DNA from: Amblyomma americanum
Taxonomy: Eukaryota; Arthropoda; Arachnida; Ixodida; Ixodidae
NCBI RefSeq assembly: GCF_052857255.1
Contig: NC_135498.1
Span: forward strand, 83,042,639 to 83,106,638
Reading direction: 5' to 3'
DNA length: 64,000 nucleotides
The translations under genes were made by a program, and so were the position numbers. Of this stretch, positions 32,057 to 43,199 are shown one piece after another. Within the stretch, counting starts at the first letter, position 1. Each line of letters opens with the position of its first letter. The notes beneath the pieces were generated by a model. It saw nothing but the letters and a program-made list of their open reading frames with translations, had not been told where the DNA came from and did not search any database.

Positions 32057-32299
32057 CAGGCCGCTGTGGTGGCTCAGTGTTTGTGACGGTCCACTGCTCC
32101 ATCGAAATACGCTCGTATCGATCCCGGCTGCGGCGACCGTATTTCGATGGAGGCGAAATGCTAGAGGCCTGTGTACCGTGCAATGTCAGTGCACGTTGAA
32201 GAAACCAGGTGGTCGGAATTTCCAGAGCCCCTCAAAACGTCCTCCCGCATAGCATCAGCCTCTAAGGGACGTTAAACGCCCTAAACTAAACCATATCAT
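32057..32299 (+). mobile_element. Ruka-type SINE, block B copy
   Basis: Counterpart of 6127-6370: GTGGTGGCTCAGTG, TATCGATCCCGGCTGCGGCG, CAATGTCAGTGCACGTTGAA, GGGACGTTAAACGCCCTAAA. Confidence 0.8.
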
Positions 32300-32814
32300 A
32301 AAATGAGGACTTCCAGAATAAACCATAAAACCAGTTATTAGGCCGAGACGAATGCCTCAGTTAGCTTCGTCTGGTTCTCATGACGTTGTAGTGCAGCAGA
32401 GGCTCAGCAGGAAATGGAAGAAGGTGCTTTCTCCCCTTGTTGTGGGCTGAGAAACAGCCATAGATAGCAGTCCGCGAGTATAGCTGGAAATCACACGTGA
32501 TTGGCATGTGCCTCAGTGAAAGGAGGCTAACCGCTACGTGATGAAAATCGGTAGAACTCATTAGCCATCGCTATTTCGGAGGCGCTATGGATAACGCGAA
32601 AAACAAGCTTGCATTTATCCTCTCCCTTCACACTAATCCGAATTTTCGACTCGACCGCGTTTACAAGCTCATCGGGGCAGGGTCGAGTTGAGTCAACCCG
32701 CATGTTGCGGCGGAGCTGACTGGGCCCGACCCGACTCGGCGCGCTTTTACATGAATGTAGTAACCGGTTTACGAAACGGTAACTTGTCTCAAGCCGGCCC
32801 TGTCGGGTTCATGT

Positions 32815-34490
32815 AAACGCCGCTATTGGGTGTAGAGCCTTCTATGAGGTGTTTTTGCTGCTGTGTTCTGGGCTTGTATCATCACCAGAGTCATTTCTTC
32901 CCTGTGGTAGGGAAGGAACAATGCTGTTCTCCCTCATTGCCCTGAATGGGCGGCCATCTTCCTGTAAGTAATGTGTGTTTTGGTGCGAACAATGCCTTAT
33001 TGTGTGGCAGCAGGAGGTGGAGGGGAAAGGGGGATTCTTGGGCGTGGCCATGCACCTCCCTTGCGCTCAAACGTGGCGGGCGCGTTGCTGAGGCCGAACG
33101 GCATCGCGGTGAATTCACCAAGGCTGACAGGTTTGACGAAAGCAGTTTTTGGATGGTCGGACACGGCCATCGGGAATTGCCAATCGCCGGAAAGCGAATC
33201 CAGGTAGAAAAAGAACTCGGCGCTTTGCAAGTAGTCAAGGGCGTCATCAATACGGGGTAGCGGGGAGACGTCCTTCGCGTAATTTTGTTGAGCCGATGAT
33301 AGTCAACATAAATCAAATCGAGCCATCCTTCTTTTTCACTAGCACGACACAGGAGCACCAAGTACTAGCAGACGGTTGAATGATGGCGCGTTGACGCATT
33401 TCGCAGACTTGCTCAGTGATAACTCGGCGCTCTGGGGGCGAAGCACAGTAGGGGCGCTGGCGGAGAGGAGCATGACTACCGGTGTCGATGTGATGAACGA
33501 CATTTGTTTGATTATCAAATGAAGTTTCTTGATTATCAAGGAAGTTGTATCAAGTTGTATCAATGGAGTTGTTTGATTCTCAATGAAGAATCATTCAAAT
33601 GAATTAATGTCAAATATAACCTTTTCTTTGTAAGGTTACGACCCCTCACCTCCACTAAACGAAGAGTGGTTTATGGGGGCGTGAGCAACTCCAACAACGA
33701 AGACCCGGCCGCACGTAATCGGGAAAACTGTGGGACGGGAGTTAGGGTTAACACAAAGAGCAGTTCTCAGCACATGGATCTGTAGGCCGCCTACAGAGCT
33801 TCGTCGTCGTTGGCGCTTGATGTTTATCTGCATTCGATTATTAATAATAATTTGGACATTAGTTGTTTGGTACAATGTTTTATTGTGTGCTTTTTACGTT
33901 TCGTTTCAAGTAGCTCTGCGTCGCATGAGTTTAACTTCCAAATTACTGACTCTGTCTATATTTTAAACAAAAGAATGACGCCGGACTTCTTTGAACCCTT
34001 TCTATTGAAGGTGAAATAACTTCCTTCTGAGGAGCCATACTACTGAATCATTATCTAGAGAAGGCCGTTTTAGATATCTGCATGACAATTGTTTGACACA
34101 TTTCGTGGACCTACCCAACTTTGCTCCCAGGAAACATAGTTTAGTATGAGCCGTTGGATACGTATCTTCAACGTGAGTGCGACAACTTAGATCTTGAGAA
34201 ATTGGCACCGCAAGACACTTGAAAGTAGCAGCATTAAGCAAATATAGACCTTCGCAGTGCTATGCAGTTTTTGATCTGGGAACTGGGCGTATTTGTTAGG
34301 CCGTAATAACAATATTTGTTTAAACCTTTCATCAGGTTCTGGAAGCGGAAGTAATATTTTCTAAATTATTTGTCTCTCTAGGGACACAACGTGCCGAAGA
34401 GCAGATGATTTCTTCACGACGTGTCATTCACAATTTTGGACATCGCTGCGACTGCATTTGTATTGAAGAAAAGCTGCTACCGGCGCTAGC
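32815..34490. mobile_element. Block B-specific insertion carrying a gypsy RT fragment
   Basis: Block A joins directly across this point (about 6900-6930). Apart from the RT fragment at 32990-33510, the right half (33640-34470) has no recognised feature. Boundaries are approximate because A has a short repeat there. Confidence 0.5.
32990..33510 (-). pseudogene. Ty3/gypsy RT fragment, frameshifted
   Basis: The minus strand gives DYHRLNKITRR, then in another frame QSAEFFFYLDSLSGDWQFPM and TAFVKPVSLGEFTAMPFGLS, then NAPATFER. These are the fingers-palm motifs of Ty3/gypsy RT up to before the YxDD box. Frameshifts near 33230 and truncation after NAPATFER make it dead. Confidence 0.75.
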
Positions 34491-34547
34491 AAGCAGGTCC
34501 CACATTTTTTTCCCTGCGGTTGCGCTGGCATGCTTCCTAGAGAGAAA

Positions 34548-34740
34548 AAAATTGGCGGTGGTTTAGTTTTGGTTAAACCTGGAGTGACGGGATAGCTACA
34601 GCTGGCCGTGTGGATCTTGGCCACGTGAGGAGTCACGTGATCAGCCACGCCGCCGCCGGCAGCTGCTTCGCACCACGTGATCAACCGCGTGGCGGCGCAG
34701 CTAGCCGCAGGGTGGCTGCGCCGCCACGCTGAAGACTCGA
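34548..34740 (+). repeat. E-box-rich dispersed repeat, second copy
   Basis: TTGGCGGTGGTTTAG, TTGGTTAAACCTGGAGTGAC, CACGTGAGGAGTCACGTGAT and a further CACGTG; counterpart of 6975-7190. Confidence 0.55.
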
Positions 34741-34849
34741 AATGCTACCGTAATGAAGCCCTCGCTACAAAAAGGCACTATTTTCTCGAAATCCAACATT
34801 CGAGGTACAAAACAACAATGTTCGCTGATTGTTACTTATTCCATATCTC

Positions 34850-35560
34850 TAGCACTTTAAACGGTAATGCTTCCTGCAACAAATGGAAAAGTATACCCTA
34901 CATGTTACTGCGTTTGTTCATAGTGACCAGAAACTTGCGGAATTTATCTCCCACGCTCAGCACACTATGATAACTTTTTCCTTAAACCGTTGAGTGACCC
35001 CACATGGGTCTTCCTTTACGTACAGTACGTAAATGGAACGTTTACGCAGGAATCTCAAATGAAGGGAATTTTGAACCGAAAATTGTTTTACTCCTTTCCG
35101 CAACAGCCGAAAACGCACAGACAAACCGTGTTATGGTGGGAGTCGTCTGCGTTGTTTGTATGTCCCATTTCTGGTGCTCACGTATGTGACCTTGAAAGGC
35201 GGAGTCACCAGCGCTACTAAGAAATGCGATATGAGAAGGAATGATAAACTACAGGGAATAAAGGAGTGTCAGAATGCATAAATGATGGGGCAGAAAATAC
35301 CTGCCCTAGTGCTATTCTACCCCACATACTTATCCATGGCTTTAATCACAGAAATCTGGTGATAAAGGTTTTGTCTGCCTTATGAATGGAGAGGGCAAAT
35401 GGACCCTAGGTGGTTGTGGGGTGCGAGTGTGGAGTACAGGGAAAGGGGCCCTTGGAGAACGAGAGGGGGTCAACAACCCGGGCGCGGAAACCGGATGAAG
35501 CTGAGCTGTCAACCTTTCAGCTGAAGGGCTGAAAGTTGATGCTTCAGTTTTTTTCAGTTC
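34850..35560 (+). repeat. Orphan upstream module, block B
   Basis: Counterpart of 7270-8010 (ATCTCTAGCACTTTAAA, CAGTACGTAAATGG, CATTTCTGGTGCTC, GTACAGGGAAAGGGG, GGATGAAGCTGAGCTG). No gene body follows. Confidence 0.5.
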
Positions 35561-36665
35561 AAAGCTAGCGCTTGTTGGTGTCCTCTCGTTCGTCCTGACT
35601 TCTTTTCTGCGCCAGTTTTCTTTTTATGTTCATATCTTTTATCTGCCCCTTTATTTGGCATTTATTACCAACAATTAAAAGAGGCTAGAGGAGGAGGAGA
35701 AGGAAAGGCAGAAAGGTTAACCAAAAGAAGAATTCGGTTTGCTGCACTGTACGACGGGAAAGAGATGAGGAATCGAATTATTTAGGAGAAAATTTTACAC
35801 TAAATATATTGAATTTGCTGTCACCCACTGCAAAAGATTGCAGTCCGGCGCTTCTTTTATGCGCTATGTTTCTTTTTAATATAAACACCCAACGTGTACA
35901 GACTGATTCTATTCTGAAAGACCTGAAGAAACAAGTGGCTCTTTCTGTAAACACGGCCTTCTTCTTCCACTCAAAGAAGCGCGATCCCTTGAGCAGCAAA
36001 AAAATCTGGGTCTGGCGTGCTGCTGTGCATGCTGGCGCTTCGCCGACTTCCGCTTACTGGGTGAACGGCCTAAACGTTAACGCGCCTATGTGCGGCATTC
36101 TGAGGGCATGTCTTGGGGCAACAATTTATGTTTACACGTGTTTGGTACCGGCGGAGGCAAAAATTTCAGCAACAAATCGACAGAGATAAATTTTAGGTAT
36201 TAGCTGTACCTGTTTGATACATACGTGATTAAATATTTCAGTAGTCTGCGGCGCTTGAAAAGCTTATAGCTAGTTAACAAGTAATGTCGTTACCGCAAAG
36301 CAAAAATTCACTTTTCATGAGTTGAAAGCTACGGCACAAGTGGGAGGAGAAAATGTAGAGATGAAGATAGGGCGTGCGCTCAGCGGCTAAAGTGCTCTTT
36401 TTTTCTTTTTATTTCAACCAACTCGCTCAACTTTCTGCTCCATTCTACATAAGCTCTCCTGATGTCAGGGTAAAATGCTTTGTTTGCTTATGTGTTTGTT
36501 TAGAAACAGGCTTTATTCGTAGAAGACCAAGCTCTTTCAGGTGAATAAAATGATTTACAATCAATCAATTAAATCTTGTGCGAAGGCCGGGTAGAGCAGG
36601 CAAGGACTGGTCCGGGCGCAAAACAGTTGGCGCCGTCGTCTCGCGGCGCGTGTCATGTCAGCCGC
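35561..36665. other. Duplicated non-coding DNA
   Basis: Counterpart of 8011-9070, again ending in an AATCAATCAATT tail. Confidence 0.45.
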
Positions 36666-36699
36666 TCCAGCTACCAAGTGACAAGGGGATTGGTCGTTT

Positions 36700-37360
36700 G
36701 GTGCCGAGCTTTCGCCGGTCGCAAGCCAGAGAATGGGTCCGAGCCAAAGGTTCACAAAACAAAACAAAGTTTATACAGCTAAGAGACGATACAGAGGGTT
36801 TCACAATTGCTTATACGAGCACATACAAAGTGATTTACAAATACAGTACAACTCATGCAAAGTAACAACCTGGAGAGATTGCAATACCACAAAATCTTTG
36901 CACCTAAACTGCACTAACACAGAGAGAGACAAATAAACAAAACACAATTTGTCACCGGGCACTGCGGCAGTCCGACGAACTGAGGAGCGCGACGGGGCCC
37001 AACCGCAGGCTGGCGCACGTTGCCTTGCTGGTCCGTGGCTGGTCGAGTGGTGTTCTCCAGGGAATCGAGCGGGCGCGCTTCTCAGAAGCTTAAATGGCGG
37101 CTGGGGATAAGAGACAGAGGTTGAAGCTCTCACTTATAGACGCAGTCCGCATGTGTTCGTTCTTCGCGCCAAGGCAGGCGCGCCCATACACGCAGTATCA
37201 ACTGCACAAGTTCCTTCTCCCTCTCGCGCCGGGCGCGCGACCCCATCAGTCGAGCGCGGAAACCTCCTTCGAGAAAAATCTGGGCCATTCTCGCCACGCG
37301 AAGTCATCGGCGCGAGAGCGAAGGGGAGAGAGTATCACTTTAGCGCGGACAAGGTTACCA
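36700..37360 (-). repeat. LTR-like repeat, relative of 52830-53470
   Basis: Shared landmarks in order: GCTTTCGCCGGTCGCAAGCC, AAACAAAACAAAGTTTATAC, AGAGACGATACAGA, AAAACACAATTTGTCACC, GCAGTCCGACGAAC, TCGAGCGGGCGCGCTTCT and TGTTCGTTCTTCGCGCCAAG. The pair lie in unrelated surroundings, so this is a dispersed element. Size and position of a TATA-like motif in the other copy suggest a retroelement LTR read on the minus strand, but I could not find paired ends. It replaces the A-specific DNA at the same place. Confidence 0.45.
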
Positions 37361-37569
37361 CCCTTTCCGTCGTCAATGAGTAGAAACTACTCAGACATTC
37401 TAGAGAAATCAACGCCGCGCGTGGCTTTGTTTACTTTGGCGCCGCGTCCGAGAGCATGGTGGAAAGGGCAGCAGCGCACGCACAGTTACGCACTCTCCAG
37501 GGTTCCTTCCCCGCTGTTTTCCTTTTCTTTTTTTTTAAAGCGCGCGGGCGCGAATGCTTACGCGCAGCG

Positions 37570-38413
37570 CCGAATTTTGTGACAGCCGGATATAGTTCTG
37601 TGGGCCCTTGACTGCGACTAAACAAGCGTGCGCGCACAGGGTAGAGAGGATAGGTGGTGGAGTGCGCGGGTTGGGGGCCTTAACCTGAAACCATCACAGG
37701 CTACATTGGGCTCCAATGAAAATTCGGTATGGCTGCCCAAGAGTCGAACAACCTTGCCAGGATACTCTTGTGTTCTGCTGCCTGATCCTGCAATAAATTG
37801 AATTTTGCTGGCACTATAACCGGAAAAACCCGCGCTGCTGAAAAAAAAAATGCTGTCCACTAACACAGTTTTAGATCTGTAGAAACATTCAACTCATCGA
37901 ATATTTTTCCTCCTAATTTTCGCTTTATTTGTGTGACTGGGGCTGCTTTTACTTTGATTTTTCGCGCTGGAATAATTGGGTTTGTTTTTTACTCATTTTA
38001 TTTCTGCTCTTTGACATAAATTTTTTAACTATTCTGTACTGTGCACTGTATTTGTTTTGTTTGCATCTTTGTATTCAATTTTTTCTGGCACTACGGCAGA
38101 AATAAATAGAATTTAATGGTTTTTCTCAGACTCAATTCAGACAAATGTTTATTTTTACTCTCTAACCAAAATTTTCTGCAGATGCATCTTGGTTTATCTT
38201 TCATAGCTTGCTGTGTTCTGTGAACATTCATTTGTTACTTAGCTTTCTATAGTGGCAAACTGCTTCATTTATTATATCGTGTATTTTAAATTACGTGACA
38301 CGTCATGGTCAGCATGTAGTGTACGTGTAACGCACACTAATGTTGTTGGTGTGCGGGGTACAAAGAGGTGTTGGAGATCTTTAGGAAATGAGAAAGTAAG
38401 GAAAGTACAAAAA
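37570..38413. other. Duplicated non-coding DNA
   Basis: Counterpart of 11611-12430. No coding frame conserved. Confidence 0.4.
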
Positions 38414-38690
38414 TTAGCTGTGGTTTAAACGTTGGTTAACCCTGCCGAGAAGCGACAACATCATTTGCGTGGCTACGTTCACAAACGCCACACGCACTGC
38501 TGAACGGATTGCCTGTAAAGAGTCGATGAAATGCCCGATGAGGAAGCTCGCACCTGCCACGGTGGCCAGGTTGCGATGACGTCAGTAGGTCACATGGCCT
38601 GCCACGTAATGCCTGTCACGTGACTGCATTGGCGCTTGCCTCTTGTAAACCTAGCGCAGTTATGCTTCCGCTTCAAAAACGTCTGTCTAG
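38414..38690 (+). repeat. Diverged E-box-type repeat inserted in block B
   Basis: TTAGCTGTGGTTTAAACG, TTGGTTAACCCTG and a cluster of CACATG, CACGTAATG and CACGTGACTG resemble the repeats at 6975 and 34548. Block A lacks it: GAGAAATAAATAAAAT runs straight to CCTAGCACTGACATTC (about 12420-12465). Confidence 0.4.
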
Positions 38691-38976
38691 CACTGACATT
38701 CATTACGTCACACTATTGTGCAACTGAGACGAGAGGGGGCGTTAAAGGCGAAAAGCTGTAATTGCAGGCCCTGTTATTGGAGGACATCCGTGGGGCTGCA
38801 TGCTTGTAACCTTGGAAGCCGCCTTTCTGCTTGAATCTCAAGTGCGATCGCAACCACACGACACAAGTAAGGCTGGATTGGCTGACAAGTTTAAGCTCCT
38901 GACAGCGCATAGCAGCAGGTGCGCTACATACCGGAATCGTTTAAAGTTCGAAAGTGAAATTCTTTGAACGCCTTCA

Positions 38977-39289
38977 AACTTTGCTGGCTCAATGGCTAGC
39001 GCGCTCGGCTACTTATCAGGAGTTCCCGGGTTGCGAACCCGACCGCGTGGGCTGCGTTTTTATGGAGGAAAAACGCTAAGGCACCCGTGTGCTGTTCGAT
39101 ATCAGTGCATGTTAAAGATCCCAAGGTGGTCGAAGTTATTCCGGAGCCCTCCACTACGGCACCTGTTTCTTCCTTTCTTCTTTAACTCCCTCCTTTATCT
39201 CTTCCCATACTGTGCGGTTCAGGTGTCCAGCGATGTATGAGACAGATACTGCGCCATTTCCTTTCCCCAAAAACCACTTATTATTATTA
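38977..39289 (+). mobile_element. tRNA-derived SINE with (TTA)n tail and 13-bp target duplication
   Basis: The head has a GGCTCAATGGCTAGCG A box and a GGGTTGCGAACCCGACCG B box. The body shares GTGTGCTGTTCGATATCAGTG, GGTGGTCGAAGTT and CGGAGCCC with Ruka, but the 3' part is different and ends TTATTATTATTA. TTGAACGCCTTCA flanks it at 38964-38976 and 39290-39302. Block A has the empty site near 12730-12742. It is a Ruka-related SINE with an alternative tail. Confidence 0.8.
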
Positions 39290-39739
39290 TTGAACGCCTT
39301 CAGGAACTTTCCGATACGAAAAGAAAAAAGGCTGGAAACACCATAATCAGTACTTCCTGCGTCGTTTCTGAGGCTCAGATCCACTATTATCAAAGCCTTT
39401 GATATTGCCGCCAATCATTGTACTTACAGTTTGTTTGTTCATTCTTAAAAGCTGTTGGCACGCGGCTTTATCGCTTTGGATGTGATTCATGACGTGACCT
39501 GATTTATCTGGATTGATCCTATCCTGGCGGAGACGATTGTACGTTGTTCTAGGATGTTACGGTAATTTGGCACGCCGTATCTCGAATGTTCGCTATCAGC
39601 ATTAAATTGAGCACGACTTAGAGGATCCGGCATTCTGTTCGATGACTGCCGAGCAAGCTTGTTGCTACGCCACCGCCTAATCATTCAATTCTTTGCGGGC
39701 GCAAGTCACCCCAAAGCAGGGGGCGGTAGATGAAAGAGG

Positions 39740-39793
39740 AGAATCCCTTCCCTCTATGGTCGGGGATAATCCCTTCCCTCTATGGTCGGGGAT
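39740..39793 (+). repeat. 26-bp tandem duplication
   Basis: AATCCCTTCCCTCTATGGTC followed by GGGGAT occurs twice head to tail. Block A has a single diverged copy near 16065. Confidence 0.85.
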
Positions 39794-39854
39794 TTTTCCC
39801 TCTCTTCGTTGTGGCGCCGCTCCCTGCAATGTCACGCTAGCAGGGTCATGAGAA

Positions 39855-40094
39855 AGGTTTGGTTTGGTTTATGAGGGTTTAACATCCCAATGCTACTCAG
39901 GCTATGAGAGACGCCGTAGTGAAGGGCTCCGGAAATTTCGACCGCCTGGGGTTCTTTAACGTGGACTGACATCGCACAGTGCAAGAACCTCTAGAATTTC
40001 GCCTCCGTCGAAATTCAACCGCCGCGGCCGCGATCGGACCCGCGCTTTTCGGGCCAGCAGCCGAGCGCCATAACCACTCAGCCACCGCGGCGGC
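39855..40094 (-). mobile_element. Full-length Ruka-type SINE (minus strand)
   Basis: The reverse complement begins GCCGCCGCGGTGGCTGAGTG and continues with A and B boxes, TTCGACGGAGGCGAAATTC, GATGTCAGTCCACG and GGTCGAAATTTCC. It ends with a TTAAACCCTCATAAACC tail. GGTCAT(GA/AG)G flanks both sides, and block A has the uninterrupted site at about 16144-16152. Confidence 0.85.
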
Positions 40095-40743
40095 TTGGTC
40101 ATAGGAATCGGCTGACGCAATTGGCTGGAGGGGGTCCTTTGACAGGGAAAAGCCGCTGCGTTCTTGAGTTGTATTTGACTATATACTACTTTAAAGCTAT
40201 TGTAAACTGTGCTGTGAGAAGAATGTGGGGTAGCTTAATCTCTCTTTTCTGTATACTACGAGCGCAGCCCTGTGCCCATAATGGCGGCGCCCATGGACCT
40301 CTTTTTGCAAAGGTCCGATACAACTCAAGAATAAACCGGCAAATGCCCTCCTAAAACAAGCCTCTGCAGCCAATGGATTGCACTCACTCTCCCTCTGATC
40401 GATTCTTCGTTTCTCCCCGTTGATCGCTATCCTTTGACGGAATGTCACAATCGCACGGGATGGCAGATGAATGGGGAACAACTATGGCTATAATCGGATT
40501 AACTGCGGCATCATGAAACATGATCACAATAAGAGAGACATTTGGGGCAGCCGAATTGTTCAGGAGAGCGGTCTGATGGCACATCTAGCGCAAAAAACTT
40601 CGTCGCCCGCCTCTAAATCGCACTGTGAAAAAGCCATTCCAAGTTTTTCGTTTAAGCGGCCCGTGGGTCGAAACCTCGCCTCACATAGTAGTGACATAAT
40701 AAGTGCGACCTAAACCTTCCGTCTTAAGTACGGATTGTTTTGT

Positions 40744-40838
40744 TAGGACAGGATTCAATGGAATACAAGGTAATTGGAGAGACATGGGAGAGGCCTTTGC
40801 CCTGCTGTGGACGTAGGCAGGCTGATGATGATGTTTTT
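40744..40838 (+). mobile_element. Short LINE 3' tail inserted in block B
   Basis: GGACAGGATTCAATGGAATA, GGAGAGACATGGGAGAGGCC, TTTGCCCTGCTGTGGACGTA, GGCAGGCTGATGATGATG. It is an extreme 5' truncation of the same kind of LINE as at 1850 but less decayed. Block A reads TTGTTTTGTTAAGC straight through (about 17015). Confidence 0.7.
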
Positions 40839-40849
40839 TAAGCAAGCTT

Positions 40850-41250
40850 AAGCGGTCAACAGCCTATAGCAGCAGGTGGTTCATACCCAAATGCTTCAAA
40901 CCAAAGTTAAAAACAGATTTCATAGACCCCCATCGGGAATTTACCAAAACAAAGAGAAAAAAGGCTCGGTCTACCATTATCTCTGCTCCCTCTGTCATTT
41001 CTCGGTCTCAAAACTGCTATGACGAAAGGCTGTGCTACCAGCACTAAAAGGATTAGGGATCACAAGCGAGGAAGCAATGCGTCTTCAGGTCATGAATCAC
41101 GTGGCGATAACGTGTTTTCCCACGTGTTTGGGGGTAATAGGAAGGCAGGTAGCACATGTCTACAGGTTGTAGGAAATTCTCGCCGTGGGGACGCTCAGTC
41201 GGAGCGGGTTTCACAAGCAGAACCTTAGAACCAGACCCAGTCTAGCCTTA
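40850..41250 (+). repeat. Orphan upstream module next to the inversion junction
   Basis: Counterpart of 17020-17400. At about 41255 it meets inverted block C directly, with no gene between. Confidence 0.5.
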
Positions 41251-41989
41251 ACCTCGGTTGGACATATTACTATGAAAGTTTCATCCGGACCCAAAAATCG
41301 ATATATTTTGTTACTTTTTTCCGTTCATCCCAAATTAATGAATGACTTTGTCGTGTATACTTCTCGTTGTGGATGTCGGCTTTGGCGTTTGTGAATGTCT
41401 GGTTGGGTGTGTTTACTGAAGCAGAACATCTGTTTTGCAATTCCCTCGATTGCGTCTCACGCCAATGTGAAAGACGCAGCTTTCGCGTCCAACAGACTCC
41501 GTCCAACAGTAACTGGACCCCACTCAAAGCGTTTTGTTAGGGTAAGTGCTGGCCGTGGATCTTCTAACTTGCAGAATTTTCCCAGCTAGCAAATTGAGCA
41601 CCTTTCACGAGAGGCCTTCATTTAAGACAGGCGAACTGAATTTTTATGAATTCAACTTTTCCTACTATTAGCAGGGCTCTAATTGGAACAAACTAATTTT
41701 TCAGTTCTGGCCATAACGGCAACCAATCCGGCAATGAGCTGAAATTTACGAGGGTCGGAGACCACTTGCAGCCACAATCACAGAATGAATGAGGATGAGC
41801 CCTAGGGAATATTTAAATTTTTCTCTCAATATTTTCATATTTTTTTATCCGCATACTGATCCAATGATTGGGCGGTTTTAACGGCAAGCAAGACCGCATA
41901 GTTGGCGAAGCACAGCTCCAGCCTCCTTCATATGAAGTAAAGACACTTCAAGATGGATAAGGCTGAACCCTTTAAATCGAGCGGTGGTT

Positions 41990-43197
41990 TAAGCCACCTG
42001 GCCACGAGTTGTGAAATTTTACTCCTGTCTTGATTTCAGCCACCATTCAGACAACCTTCGCTTGGTTACTTCTACCCTCTTAAAATCTTCTTTCCCTTCA
42101 CTGTCCCCAAACCCCAATGCCTTGGATAAATCAGCCCCGCTGCTTTCCACTGTAGGGTGAAGCCCTTTGCAGAAAAGTATCAAGTGTTCAGCCGTTTCCT
42201 CCTCTTCTTCGCACGCAGCGCACAACGTGTCTATCTCGTGGTACCTGGCTCTATATGTCTTAATCAGCAAAACTCCCGTCCTGGCCTCAAACAACAAAGA
42301 GCTTCCCCTGCAATTATCATAGAAATTTTCTTTGCAAATTTCCTCCTTTAACATCCTGGACGTTACCAGTGCCGATTTCGTCAGCATCCCTGTTTTCCAC
42401 AGAGCTCTCGCTGTTTCTTTAACCTTTTTCTTAACTGATGATTGCTGATTTGCCCCAATCGGCCCGCTTCCGGTCTCGTAACGGTGCATCTGTCATTTTT
42501 CTTTCCATGGATATATACCAATATTTTTGAAAACAATGTTACAAACAGAAATTGACTACTTCAAGACATTAACAAAACGAAGACAAAAAATTAGAGGACG
42601 CTTAAGCTTCGCCTTGAAGAGTGGAACACGACAGCGTATAGCGGCGCTGTCAGGGAGTCCACGGAACGCCATCTACCGTTCAGCGCGACGCATTGCCCGT
42701 AAGAGAAATCGCTGTGCTATATACGGTGAAACGCACGCGCGGATCGGCAAACAACGTAGAAGCGCTGCCAGGCGCCTTGCCGAAACGCGCCCGGTACTCA
42801 AGTTGCAGTGGTAGTTAGTCGGCACATCGTTCTCGACAAACCCGATGCCACGAACGCCAGCATAGCTTCCGCGCCGAACGAACGGGCAGGAAGCCGCAAG
42901 CTTCGCGGTGAACGAGGCTTGGATGAGCGCTGCGTAGTTCGCCGCTAACCGCGTGATTCCTGCCTGCCCGAACAGCCCCACTGCGCCCGAACGAGACGAG
43001 CGGGAGGAGCTGCCTTCGCGCGCTATCTTTTGGGGCAGTGGCGTGCATTGCGAGGAGGAGGAGGGATTGGTTTTAGTGGGCGCCGCCTTCCTACTCGGTT
43101 TTATTTATTAATGCTTCTGGGATATTTCGCTCACGGCCGACGCCGACGACACCTTGCTTTTTCTGCCACACGTGGTACTTAACGCTATCGCGTTAAA
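41990..43197 (-). mobile_element. Retroelement insertion in block C
   Basis: At 43197 the sequence matching the upstream module stops, at the same place where the LINE starts in A and B (about 1850). The DNA from there leftwards begins with AACGCGATAGCGTTAAG and contains GC-rich segments, then the LINE-type C terminus at 42019-42489. Whether this is one element or two nested ones cannot be told here. Confidence 0.45.
42019..42489 (-). pseudogene. Non-LTR retrotransposon C-terminal domain with CCHC-type motif
   Basis: The 156-codon frame contains LFEARTGVLLIKTYRARYHE, then LCAACEEEEETAEHLILFC. This is the C-x2-C-x8-H-x4-C arrangement found at the C terminus of many arthropod LINEs after RT, with the RTG..TK..R lead-in. 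No RT catalytic motifs precede it, so it is a truncated fragment, although this stretch is uninterrupted. Confidence 0.65.
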
Positions 43198-43199
43198 AA

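Larger units (their letters stand above)
25233..41250. repeat. Segmental duplication, block B
   Basis: Collinear with block A (1-17400). Private additions include about 0.75 kb at 27976-28722 (part of which is also in inverted block C, so part of the difference is a loss in A). Others are about 1.7 kb at 32815-34490 containing an RT fragment, the repeat at 38414-38690, SINEs at 38977 and 39855, and a LINE tail at 40744. Confidence 0.85.
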
